Positions 25,170-34,412 of a DNA stretch of 64,000 nucleotides are shown here, piece by piece. Location: NCBI GenBank assembly GCA_016081115.2, contig CM071925.1:17304185-17368184 (forward strand), in the 5' to 3' direction. The notes under the pieces were generated by a model. That model had not been told where the DNA came from and searched no databases. It saw only the letters and a list, made by a program, of their open reading frames with translations. Each line of letters begins with the position of its first letter. Positions within the stretch are counted from its first letter, which is position 1. The stretch comes from Rehmannia glutinosa (lineage: Eukaryota > Streptophyta > Magnoliopsida > Lamiales > Orobanchaceae). A program made the translations under genes and the position numbers.

Positions 25170-25338
25170 GAAGAGCACCACACTCTTCTTCAACAACACC
25201 TTTGGAGATTACCACAATCTCCCTTTGAAGATTACCACAATCTTCCTTCAACGGCACCTTGTGAAGATTACCACAATCTTCAACCTTGAAAAATACCAAA
25301 TTCTTCAACACCTCAATAAGAAGATCACCACAATCTTC
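25170..25338 (-). repeat. Array of six short hairpins in the 3' LTR
   Basis: Six 19-nt inverted repeats start at 25170, 25204, 25227, 25263, 25288 and 25320. Examples are GAAGAGCACCACACTCTTC, GGAGATTACCACAATCTCC and GAAGATTACCACAATCTTC. Stem bases change in matching pairs while the ACCAC loop core stays. The fifth is imperfect here but perfect in the other LTR (33288). The array lies downstream of the TATA box in the transcribed direction, so it should be in the R/U5 part of the RNA. Confidence 0.85.
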
Positions 25339-25623
25339 TTGCACCTATCACCTAGATCATCCAAGTGTGCTCTTACCACAAGAACACTCACAAGGATGTC
25401 TTGTGTTTGATTGATAACCAAAAATCAAGATTACAACTCAATAATGAATAATACAATTTGAGTGCAAAGTGTAATCAAGAATAGCCTAGACCTCAAGGAT
25501 GTGAAAGTGATAAGCTAAGCAAATTTACAACAAGAATAATAACAATGAAAGACCAAGTATTTGCTTGAAGTGTATCTTGTTGTGTTGTATCTCAATTGTT
25601 GTTTGGTTGCTCCAAAACTTCTT

Positions 25624-25633
25624 CTATTTATAG
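25624..25633 (-). promoter_or_regulatory. TATA box of the Sirevirus-like LTR
   Basis: CTATAAATAG on the minus strand, conserved in the other LTR at 33624-33633. The hairpin array lies 290-460 bp downstream and the GC-rich palindromic block lies 150-480 bp upstream. Confidence 0.65.
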
Positions 25634-25787
25634 GAGATGATTGATCAAACATAGGCTCCTCTTGGGGATTGAAAATCTACAGAAAAATACAATTAAAATC
25701 AAGAATATAGCTGTTAGAAATCAATCCCACAATTTAAGGAAATGTGTCTGCTGTCAAACGGTCATATTTTTGTTGTCAATACACAGG

Positions 25788-26105
25788 GCGACCGGTCGCA
25801 CAGAAATAGAAGTTTGAAACGAATCACGATAATTTTACAGGCGGCCGACGCGTGTACCTCGGCCGTCGACCACCACGACTTCAACCGGTCCCCTAAGTGT
25901 AAAACCAAAGAAAACAAGTTCTGCTTTCAATTGCAAACTTGCAGTACCCGATCGACCATGGGCGACGGCCGACCGGACCGATCGACGCCCGGGCGACGGC
26001 CGACGCCCGAGCGGCCGGCCGACCCGCTGTTTTTACTGTCTCATTTTCTATTTCTAAAAACATCTTGATGCGGGTTGCCCTATAGGGCGGCCGGTCGACC
26101 GACGA
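25788..26105 (-). promoter_or_regulatory. GC-rich palindromic block in U3 of the 3' LTR
   Basis: This block in an otherwise AT-rich LTR is full of CGACCGGTCG-like motifs. It includes the perfect palindrome GCGACCGGTCGC (25788-25799) and clusters of GGCCG, CGGTCGA and CGACG around 25840-26000 and 26080-26105. The other LTR has the equivalent at about 33790-34100. A similar motif (GCGACGGCCGGTCGC) occurs internally at 29224-29238. It sits upstream of the TATA box, so a regulatory role is plausible but unproven. Confidence 0.5.
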
Positions 26106-26413
26106 GGCAAAATGTTGTCCAATTTTTGTCGAAAATAAAACTCAAGAAATACTCCGAAAATCTAGTAAAAATATTATAAACCAATCGGGAGTATTTAGAC
26201 AACATTTAGAAATCTTGTTATAGGAGTAAAAACCCATTGATATAAAATCATTAAAAGTGTTGTCCATTATTATCAAAAATAAACTTGAGGAAATACTCCG
26301 GAAAATATTAAAACCATTTTAAATCATTTAGGAGTATTTGGACAACCTTTAAAAACATTGTTTTGGTGACAAAATAAAATCATCAAAATTAAGATAAAAA
26401 CATGTATCAAACA

Positions 26414-26428
26414 ATCTCCCCCTTTTTG
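26414..26428 (-). other. Polypurine tract of the Sirevirus-like element
   Basis: CAAAAAGGGGGAGAT on the minus strand directly precedes the LTR start TGTTTGATACATG. It is the canonical Sirevirus tract. Confidence 0.88.
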
Positions 26429-26580
26429 ATGATTACAAACCAAAATAATTTTTACACAAACTAAGAGAGCAATTTTAGAAATGATTTTCCGGTAAAAACA
26501 TTTGACCGTTTGGAAGCAACCAAAATTTCCAAAAATATTAAAGCAACCAAGTAGGGAGTAAATATATTCAATAATAAGCA

Positions 26581-26863
26581 TAAGCTCCCCCTATCAACAT
26601 GCATATCAAAAATAATGTAAAAGTAATTTTCCATAAGCTAAAAGCTTTAGCTTTTACAATTTTTTCAAGAGCTTATAAGCTCCCCCTGTCACAAAACATC
26701 ATTAAACAATTATATAAGTCCATCAAGCAAAAAATTGGACTAAAAAAGAATCACTACTTATGGCTTTTATGAGCCATAGCTTATAGCTTTTATGACAAGC
26801 TTTTATTAGCTTCTTTGAGCTAATGAGCCAATATCCTGTTTCTCCCCCTTTGGAATCATCAAA
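26581..26863 (-). other. Three extra polypurine-tract-like repeats
   Basis: GGGGGAG runs on the minus strand occur at about 26584-26591 (ATAGGGGGAGCTTA), 26677-26688 (ACAGGGGGAGCTTA) and 26839-26863 (TTTGATGATTCCAAAGGGGG, then AGAAA). Multiple tracts upstream of the 3' LTR are a documented Sirevirus trait. A perfect 14-bp palindrome GAGCTTATAAGCTC lies at 26669-26682, overlapping the second copy. Confidence 0.7.
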
Positions 26864-27660
26864 AAGAATGTTAGGATGATAAAAACATCATACAAATATA
26901 TCAAAGTGTGCAACCGAGACGGTTTATCAACCATCGAGCAATTTATACTTAAAGTCCAAGGAAAATGGGAGAATTGTAACATAAGAGATCCATAAGCTCA
27001 TTAGTAAGCTAAAAACATGATTTCAAAAAGATTTTAAGACATTTTGAAGCAAGAGAATCGTGTAGAAGTTGAAAGTTTCATTGCGACATTTCATCGAACA
27101 CCTTGTGTGCATGAAAAATAAAAGAGGTTGTATATAGTCCTTGTAAAAGTATCAAGCCAAAAGTTTTCATAACAACATCAACCAACCTCATTCCAAAGAT
27201 CAATAAGATCATATGCAACATATGCAACATTTGTTTATCAAATAGGAGACTCAACAAAGAGGTTCTCAAGGGTTCAACCCAATTGAGATAATATAAGCTA
27301 AGAAGAATCAAGGCATTTACAAATGCCAAAAATTAGAGCATCCATCAAGTAATACAAGTCATGCCTAAACAATACAAGTATGATATATCCAATGTCCCAA
27401 CATAGCCAACTAAGCATAATGATCAAAGTATCAAAAGAAGCACTTTTACCATCAAGTACTTCATACCAATTATCAAACAATGCTTAAATTAGAGTATTTT
27501 TACCATCAAATACTCCATCAAAATCATGATCATCCACAAGTCATTATCAACTTGCAATTTTAACCCTTTTAAGAAAACAAGCAAATATCATTAGTACGAA
27601 GGAGTTTTACAAAGGTTCATAAAAATACAAAGCATCATTAATGAAAATGCTAGAAAGTAA
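26864..27660 (-). other. AT-rich 3' non-coding region of the Sirevirus-like element
   Basis: Between the 3' ORF and the polypurine repeats. It has no conserved frame; short ORFs here lack motifs. Confidence 0.5.
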
Positions 27661-27674
27661 AGGGGGTGGGGACA

Positions 27675-29011
27675 TCATTCCTCATCCGAGGAGAAGCAAG
27701 ATACGGGAATAAAGTCCTTGATGAATTTCTTCAACTTCCCGATAGACTTTTGCATTTTGGAGGTATTTTGCTCCAAAGCCCCATACCTCGTCTCATGAAA
27801 AGCCCTCATCTCATCAAATTCGGCTTGAGTATACCTCCTAGGCGGTTGAGCACCGGTATTACCCTCCGGATTGCTCGGTTCGCCTTCTTCCGCCAATATT
27901 GCGGCCTCGGCATCATCAAAGTAGTCATTAGGATCGGGGGACTCTTGACCTCTTCCTCTAGCCATTTTAGTTGGTCGGATGTCCATATTCTTGCGTATCG
28001 TGACCATTTGGGAGATGTTATCAATGTCGAAGTTATTTTGAAATACTTTCGAGTTACACTCCGACGAAGGTAGTCCCGATTGAATAAGAAGTTTACAAAT
28101 CCAATTTCCCATAACCAACTTCTTATTACCTTGAGTGATGGACTCGATTAGACATTGAATAAGTATGGCACCAAAGTTAAGTGGTTCCCTCCTAGCAATC
28201 TTATAAGTCAAAAAGTAATCCATGTTGCTAGGCATCTTTCCTGACTTACCACAAATGCAATATGAGACAATGACCGACAAAATACGATGCTCAAGTGTCA
28301 TTGCCAACAAAGAATACTTTGGCCATACTCCCAAATACGTCTTCACTTCTTTCATTGACACCCCCAACATTTCATCATTCCAAGTCCCACAAGAGAAATA
28401 ATCTCAACCACCTTGTCTAACACGTAAAAGCCGGCAAATATCATTGGGAGTCCATCTAAAATGACGACCCTTTACAAGCGAATTAACGACAATCGGCTTT
28501 CTTTCATTATCATATTGCACCCACATATTAGCATAAAAATGTTGGATAATATCATCATCATACAAGACATAAGCATGCTCCCATAGATACATCCAACCTT
28601 GCTCCTCAAAAAATCCTCTAATAGTAGGATACTCATTTGTAAATGAACTAAAACGACACATTTTAGTCCGAGCAATAGATTTTCCTCCCATTCTCGAATC
28701 CTCATAATACCATTTCGCATACTTATTGATGAAATTAAAAACATTGTGGGAATTAGGAGCTTGAGTAACAAAAGATTTTTTACCTTTTGCCCAACAGCAA
28801 TTTTGAAGCGAAATTGTTCCGCGGAGCTCGGTGATTTGGGCCCGAGAGAGAATGGGATTTTGAACATCATCACCTTCTTGAGCCACGTTTCTTTGAGCGG
28901 GTCAAATATCCCTTTGTTCGGCTTCCTCTTTGCCGATTTCTCGAAGAACCCTCTCCGCCCTTCTACGCTTGGAGATGGGATTTCGACCGTAGAATTTCTA
29001 GGAGGAGCCAT
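27675..29011 (-). pseudogene. 3' ORF with plant 'putative transposon protein' domain, frameshifted
   Basis: The ORF starts at 29011 (MAPPRNSTVEIPSPSVEGRR), with a basic N-terminus. It continues in other frames at 28886-28404 and 28370-27675, so at least two frameshifts separate the parts. The middle part contains IIQHFYANMWVQYDNERKP and GRHFRWTPNDICRLL. The last part has an Asp/Glu-rich linker and the C-terminal stretch FDEMRAFHETRYGALEQ. The pattern 'FYAN... VrGk.V.ftp..In.lL' is typical of a plant-specific domain annotated as putative plant transposon protein, often found in 3' ORFs of LTR elements. Its biochemical function is unknown. It occupies the place of the Sirevirus env-like gene. 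Assignment is by motif memory, not a search. Confidence 0.6.
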
Positions 29012-29186
29012 ATATGTAAGATTCTTGTGAAAATAAGAAGATTAGCAACAAGAATCGTGAAAAATGATGAAGAATTGAAGATTCTAGAGAAAAGGGGATG
29101 AAAACATCGTGCCAAGGGTTTGAGAGATTTCCTGCGTCTGTTTTGAGAACTGAAGACAGAACGTTTTTAAGTCGTAAAAAATAGCC

Positions 29187-29250
29187 TGGGGCGGCCGGCC
29201 GAGGTAGGGGCGACGGTCGAAGTGCGACGGCCGGTCGCCTGCTTGACCGT
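29187..29250 (-). promoter_or_regulatory. Internal GC-rich palindromic block upstream of the 3' ORF
   Basis: CGGCCGGCCG and GCGACGGCCGGTCGC (29224-29238) lie about 180-240 bp before the ORF start at 29011. They match the style of the LTR block at 25788-26105. This may be an internal promoter, a splice-linked signal or captured LTR sequence. Confidence 0.4.
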
Positions 29251-29890
29251 CCCAGGTAATTTTTCTATTTCCAGAGTTTTTCAAAAATTCGATTTTTCAC
29301 CCCAAAAGTTTTAAAACTTTGCAAAAAGATAATCTTGGACTGTATCCAACAAATATGGGTTTTGGGAAAACATATATTCGAGAAAATCGAGACTTAACAA
29401 GTAGTGTCTTTTTAAAGAAAATATTTGCAAAATCATTTAGGGGCACTTAAGGGGTTAAAATGAAATATCTTGAGAGATATGTGCATAAGTATAATATCGA
29501 GTTCTAAGGTAAATACGAGTGAACGTACCTCGATAGTTTAAGAAACTTTGATGACGAAATAGCCAATGAATATGAGCTACATATCCTACACAATTCTTAG
29601 ACAAAGTTTGCACAAAAATACAAGTGTAGGCAAGTAATAGGAGATATCAAAAAGACCTTATGCTATGAGATTTCATAAGAGAAAATAGATCACATAAGTC
29701 TAATTAAATGCACAAGAGTTTTAGAAAATCATGCAAGGTCTTCTTTTTTAAAATTATTTTGAAACTCATAAATATATTAAAGACCTAAATTAAAAAAAAT
29801 AATTACATGAAAACTCATTTTGCAATTAAGACATAAATAAAAACATGCATATAATTAAGATAAAATGCATATATAAATGGGGAGATACGG
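29251..29890 (-). other. Non-coding spacer between gag and the 3' ORF
   Basis: AT-rich sequence without an open frame. In autonomous relatives this is where the pol genes would sit; nothing resembling them remains. Confidence 0.5.
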
Positions 29891-29891
29891 T

Positions 29892-30173
29892 TTACCAATT
29901 ACGTCGTATCCATGGGTTGCGCCTTTCCCATTGTTGATGATATCTTCCCATTGAGAAGTCACTTTGTTGATGATGACTTCTTTGATTACTCCATTTCCAA
30001 GGTTTGTTACCTTCCCGTTGTTGATGGTCTCTTCTTCTTTGAGAATCATCTTGTTGATGATGTCTTTGCCATTTCCAAGGATTATGTTCTTCCCAATTTT
30101 GATTATATCCTCTTCTTGGAAATTTGCTTTGTTGAGAATAGTTTCTCCTTCTTTGATCAAATGAAACGGTCAT
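29892..30173 (-). CDS. Basic Trp/Gln-rich repeat region, probable gag C-terminal extension
   Basis: A 93-codon frame with repeated units of the kind HQQ...NPWKW (NPWKWQRHHQQDD, NKPWKWSNQRSHHQQ, RRNPWIRRNW). It is rich in Arg, Gln and Trp. It lies downstream of the zinc-knuckle piece at 30210-30470. The repeats are visible in DNA as units of roughly 50-60 bp. It probably extends the nucleic-acid-binding tail of gag. No named domain applies, and a separate reading frame cannot be excluded. Confidence 0.45.
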   Translation of the reverse strand: MTVSFDQRRRNYSQQSKFPRRGYNQNWEEHNPWKWQRHHQQDDSQRRRDHQQREGNKPWKWSNQRSHHQQSDFSMGRYHQQWERRNPWIRRNW

Positions 30174-30209
30174 TTGATGTCTTCTTGCGGTATGAATTTT
30201 CTTCGATCA

Positions 30210-32865
30210 TTATTTACGGATACCTAATATGACATTATTTTGTGGTACCCTCATGTGTTTGGGTCCTTTGGGATTAGTCTTGAGACTTTTAGGTCTCCAA
30301 CGATAATTAGAGCTATTTCTAGCTCGATAAAAATTAGCCGTATGACCCTTTTTACCGCAATAGAAACATGTAATAATTCTAGGAGCATAATGACCAACAT
30401 GCTTAGAGACTTGATTCTTTTTCATGTGATTGACATCCTTAGGCTTATGATCAAGTTCTAGTTTCAACAATCAACAATCTTGGTCATTTTATCGGTACTC
30501 AAGTTGGATTTAGATAAATCATTTTTCAAGCAATTTATATCCTCAACAAGAGTACTATTTTCTTTTTCAAGGTTTCTAACCTTGTCAAGTGTGGTGGTGT
30601 GAGCACATGATAGTGATTCATAGGAAGTAAATAAACTATCCTTATCATTTTTCAAAACATTGAATTCCTTTTTCAAATTTTTGTATTTAACAAGTAAGCT
30701 TTGGAATTCATTTTGAAGTTCATCATAATCATTTTGCAAATCACTATAATCATTTTGAATGACAATATCATAGGAAGTAGAGGGTTTAAGACATACCTCA
30801 TTTTCTTCATTGATGCCCATAAAACAATATTCAACTTCTTCATAATTGGAAGTTGTAAGAGGCTTGTTCCTTAGATATGAACTTGTATCCCTTTGAGAAG
30901 TAGATGATTTTGTTTGGCTTCTTTCATTTGCAAATACTCCATAGATGGCTTCTAATTTTTGCCATACTTCATGTGGCGATTTTATTCCTACAATATGTTC
31001 ATATTCCAAATTAGTAAATGAACAATACAAAATATTGAGAGCTTTACCGTTTAAGGAGATGATTTTCTTCTATTCATCATTGAGCTTTTTGAAGCCTTTT
31101 GAGGTGTGTGGTGTATCTTTCATCGGAATGGATTCTCCGTTTATGACTGTTAGATATTTTTCTCACCGCAAGTCTACGGTGTCAAGTTTTAATATAGAGA
31201 AGTAAGGTTGTCGAATTCACAGGGAATAATTATCAAATTATCGCTAAGTACTATATTATAGTAGTCTAACTTTATTTAGAAATTCAATAATTGATGGAGT
31301 TGATTATACTAAAAATATTACAAGTAAATTAAGACTATGAAAATATCAATGAATTTATCCAAATGATTAAATGAATTCTAGAGGTATGATGAATCTAGTT
31401 ATCCCTTATGTTGTCAATATGGTTTATCAATCATCAATTATCAATTTATAAGTCAAGATTTCTACAATAATCATTCCCTTTCTCAAGTGCCAATGATTTT
31501 AGATTCAATTGGGAAATCAATATCTCTATAAAAATCACCAATCAAAATCTCAATAAAAGCTATGAATCTTGATAAATGACTTCAAAGGATTCACAAATCT
31601 CTCAATTCTATGAAATCCTGGTTATGCTATTCCAAGGTCATGTATTCAATTACCTCTCTCAAGTGTCAAATCAAATACACCAAACAATCTAAATTATTGA
31701 TCAAGTAATTTAGAAAGCATAGATCCAAATAGCACAAATAAATTGATAGATCTAGATTGACAAACCACAATCTCAAAACATAAGTTCAAACATAGATTAC
31801 ATCAATCCTCTAGAATTATAGTGTTTAGCTCATGATTGAAGAAAATGAATCCAAGAAAATACAACAATACATCTTACAAGATATGAAGAAAGCGATAAAA
31901 TAAGAACAAGAGTTGAGGGATCTTCTCTATTTCTAGATGATAGAAGCCTCCAATCTTCTTCTCAAAGTGCTCAAATCCTTCTTCCTTGTCTTGTAGCTAT
32001 TTTTATTGTCTTCCAAGGGTTCCAAGATGCCCCAATTTCAAGCCCCAAGGATGGTATTTATAGTACACAAAAGTCCAAGAAGGGGTAGGTGAACATAGGA
32101 TTTTTCGCCCCGGCCCCTGCGGCGCAAAGACAACGTTGCAAGATTGTCGCCGCCTGCTGCCGGGCGTTAAAGCAGCGCCAACTCGATTTTGTTTTTTGTT
32201 CGGCGACTGCGGCTGTTCATGGGTCTTAAGAGACTACTTCGCCGCCGGCCCTGTCCGGATTTCATTTGTCTTATTGCCTCTCTTTAGGCGTCAGAAGCGC
32301 CACCCAAACGTCCGAATTTGGTTTTCCGTCCTTCATCAAAGTTGTAGCCCTATCTCTTAGCTTTCTATAGCCACTTAATCAGCTCAATATCAATTTTGTA
32401 GAGAGATTTATGACCAAAATACGAAACCCCGGCCATCTTTAGAAATTCCGGACGCATTTGGACTTTTCTTCAAATCAATCTCTCGTTGTTTGTTCGTTCG
32501 TACTTCTTTTGATACGATTCATTAATATGACTATAAACTCGATATAATTGGCTCTCAACATGGCTTGACCCCTCAAATGACTCGAAACAATGGAAAATAA
32601 TGCCTAAACTATGAGATATAACAAAAATGACTCAAAATACTCAAAAACAACACAAAACTCTAGTCTAGGAAACTCAAATCAATGGTATAAAACCAAATGA
32701 ACAATGACGGTGTTCCAAATGTCGAACCCGCAACCTTGTAAGTAGCATTCCATTCTTTCTTTCCAAAAAATAAAATTTTTGGAATCAAATAGTGGTGGCT
32801 TGGTGGTGGAGGTGCCGGATAGATGAGCTTCGTTCGTAGCCGACGATCGTTTCTCTTCACTCGCG
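30210..32865 (-). pseudogene. gag of the Sirevirus-like element, split by a solo LTR
   Basis: The N-terminal part (about 32865-32709, FDSKNFIFWKERMECYLQ) matches the start of copia gag (DUF4219-type). The frame resumes left of the nested LTR at 31148 and runs to about 30464 (ALNILYCSFTNLEYEHIV, then HEVWQKLEAIYG), the UBN2 gag core, followed by a coiled-coil-like stretch. A last piece (30470-30210) holds the zinc knuckle CFYCGKKGHTANFY, whose final Cys is Tyr. Removing the insert and one ATGAC copy keeps the frame open across the junction. At least one stop lies just after it, in the segment ending FKKLNDE, so the gene is dead. No convincing start codon was found after the primer site. Confidence 0.75.
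31149..32703 (-). mobile_element. Solo LTR of an Athila-type gypsy family nested in gag, target duplication ATGAC
   Basis: A 1555-bp insert running from TGTTAGATATTTTTCTCACC to AAACCAAATGAACA. It is flanked by perfect ATGAC repeats (31144-31148 and 32704-32708). The left border block (CGCAAGTCTACGGTG, then GTCGAATTCACAGGGA) matches the LTR border of the Athila-type element at 49669 (CGCAAGTGTACGGTG, GTCGAATCCACAGGGA). This suggests a related family in the same orientation. A TATA box (CTATAAATA, minus) lies at 32055-32063 with a GC-rich block upstream at about 32106-32300. No internal genes are present. Confidence 0.88.
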
Positions 32866-32893
32866 ATGTGAAACGAGCTTGCCAAAGAGTTTG

Positions 32894-32905
32894 GCTCTGA
32901 TACCA
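32894..32905 (-). other. Primer-binding site (initiator-Met tRNA) of the Sirevirus-like element
   Basis: TGGTATCAGAGC on the minus strand, 2 bp from the LTR. It is complementary to the 3' end of initiator-Met tRNA, the usual copia primer. Confidence 0.92.
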
Positions 32906-32907
32906 CT

Positions 32908-34407
32908 TGTAAGTCCAAGAGGCTACGATAATCTAGAGGGGGGGTGAATAGATTATCTTCATCTTTTTCAATTTTGCCCTCTTTTTCGAACCGAAAGCTC
33001 AAAGACAATAATAAAGATGCGGAATGTAAACAACACACATCGATTTAAAGAGGTTCAACCCACCTAGGGCCTAATCCTCTACCACCCCAGTATATCCGGG
33101 ATGGATTTCAAAAAGAAAAAGAATTTTATTAATTACCAAAATTAATACGAATTCAACTTACAACACCTTGAAGAGCACCACACTCTTCTTCAACAACACC
33201 TTTGGAGATTACCACAATCTCCCTTTGAAGATTACCACAATCTTCCTTCAACGACACCTTGTGAAGATTACCACAATCTTCAACCTTGAAGAATACCAAA
33301 TTCTTCAACACCTCAATAAGAAGAACACCACAATCTTCTTGCACCTATCACCTAGATCATCCAAGTGTGCTCTTACCACAAGAACACTCACAAGGATATC
33401 TTGTGTTTGAATGATAACCAAAAATCAAGATTACAACTCAATAATGAATAATACAATTTGAGTGCAAAGTGTAATCAAGAATAGCCTAGACCTCAAGGAT
33501 GTGAAAGTGATAAGCTAGGCAAATTTACAACAAGAATAATAACAATGAAAGACCAAGTATTTGCTTGAAGTGTATCTTGTTGTGTTGTATCTCAATTGTT
33601 GTTTGGTTGCTCCAAAACTTCTTCTATTTATAGGAGATGATTGATCAAGCATAGGCTCCTCTTGGAGATTGAAAATGTCTGAAAAAATACAATTAAAATC
33701 AAGAATATAGTCATGTTAGAAATCAATCCCACAATTTAAGGAAATGTGTCTGCTGTCAAACGGTCATATTTTTCTTTGTCAATACACAGGCGACCGGTCG
33801 CACAAAAATAGAAGTTTGAAACGAATCACGATAATTTTACAGGCGGCCGGTCGGCGTGTACCTCGGCCGATCGACCACGACTTCAACCGGTCCCCCTAAG
33901 TGTAAAACCAAAGAAAACAAGTTATGTTTCAATTGCAAACTTGCAAGTCCGGTCGACCATCATGGCGACCGGCCGATCGGCCGATCGGTCGACGCCCGAA
34001 GCGGCAGGCCGACTGCTGTTTTTACTTAGTCTCATTTTCTGTTTCTAAAAACATCTTCAGTGCACGGGTTGCCCTATAGGGCGACCGGTCGACCACGAGA
34101 CAGAAAAGTTGTCCAATTTTTGTCGAAAATAAAACTCAAGAAATACTCCGAAAATTCAATAAAAACATTTTAAACCAATCGGGAGTATTTAGACAACATT
34201 TAGAAATCTTGTTATAGGAATAAAAACCCATTGATATAAAATTATTAAAAGTGTTGTCCATTATTATCAAAAATAAACTTGAGGAAATACTCCGGAAAAT
34301 ATTAAAACTATTTTAAATCATTTAGGAGTATTTGGACAACCTTTAAAAACATTGTTTTGGTGACAAAATAAAATCATCAAAATTAAGATAAAAACATGTA
34401 TCAAACA
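32908..34407 (-). repeat. Upstream (5') LTR of the Sirevirus-like element
   Basis: A 1500-bp LTR equivalent to 24912-26413. It carries the hairpin array (33170-33338), the TATA box (33624-33633) and the GC-rich block (about 33790-34100). The hairpin at 33288 (GAAGAATACCAAATTCTTC) is perfect here. The last one, at 33320, is weaker here (GAAGAACACCACAATCTTC). Confidence 0.92.
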
Positions 34408-34412
34408 AGGTT

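Larger units (their letters stand above)
24912..26413 (-). repeat. Downstream (3') LTR of the Sirevirus-like element
   Basis: A 1502-bp LTR. On the plus strand it runs from TGTAAGTCAAAGCGGC to ACATGTATCAAACA. It contains a hairpin array (25170-25338), a TATA box (25624-25633) and a GC-rich palindromic block (25788-26105). It matches the right LTR closely, with the same landmarks mostly offset by exactly 8000 bp. Visible differences cluster in the GC-rich block. Confidence 0.92.
24912..34407 (-). mobile_element. Complete Sirevirus-like copia element without pol, target duplication AGGTT
   Basis: A 9496-bp element on the minus strand. Its LTRs (24912-26413 and 32908-34407) are flanked by perfect AGGTT repeats (24907-24911 and 34408-34412). 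A primer site complementary to initiator-Met tRNA (32894-32905) lies 2 bp from the right LTR and a polypurine tract (26414-26428) abuts the left one, fixing the orientation. The LTRs contain CTAGAGGGGGGTGAATAG, a Sirevirus mark. Reading leftward it holds gag pieces, a basic Trp/Gln repeat region, and a 3' ORF of the plant 'putative transposon protein' type. No protease, integrase, reverse transcriptase or RNase H is visible, so it depends on another element. A solo LTR (31149-32703) is nested in gag. Confidence 0.9.

Noticed and set aside
25170..25338. CRISPR-like appearance of regularly spaced palindromes
   Set aside because: The unit is 19 nt with variable stems and short uneven spacers, inside an LTR of a plant element. 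It is not a CRISPR array.
25168..25410. ORF of 80 codons (and its minus-strand partner) in the Sirevirus LTR
   Set aside because: It only translates the hairpin repeats, giving repeated ITTIF units, and recurs identically placed in the other LTR.
32894..32905. tRNA-like sequence TGGTATCAGAGC
   Set aside because: It is only the primer-binding complement of a tRNA 3' end, with no tRNA body around it.
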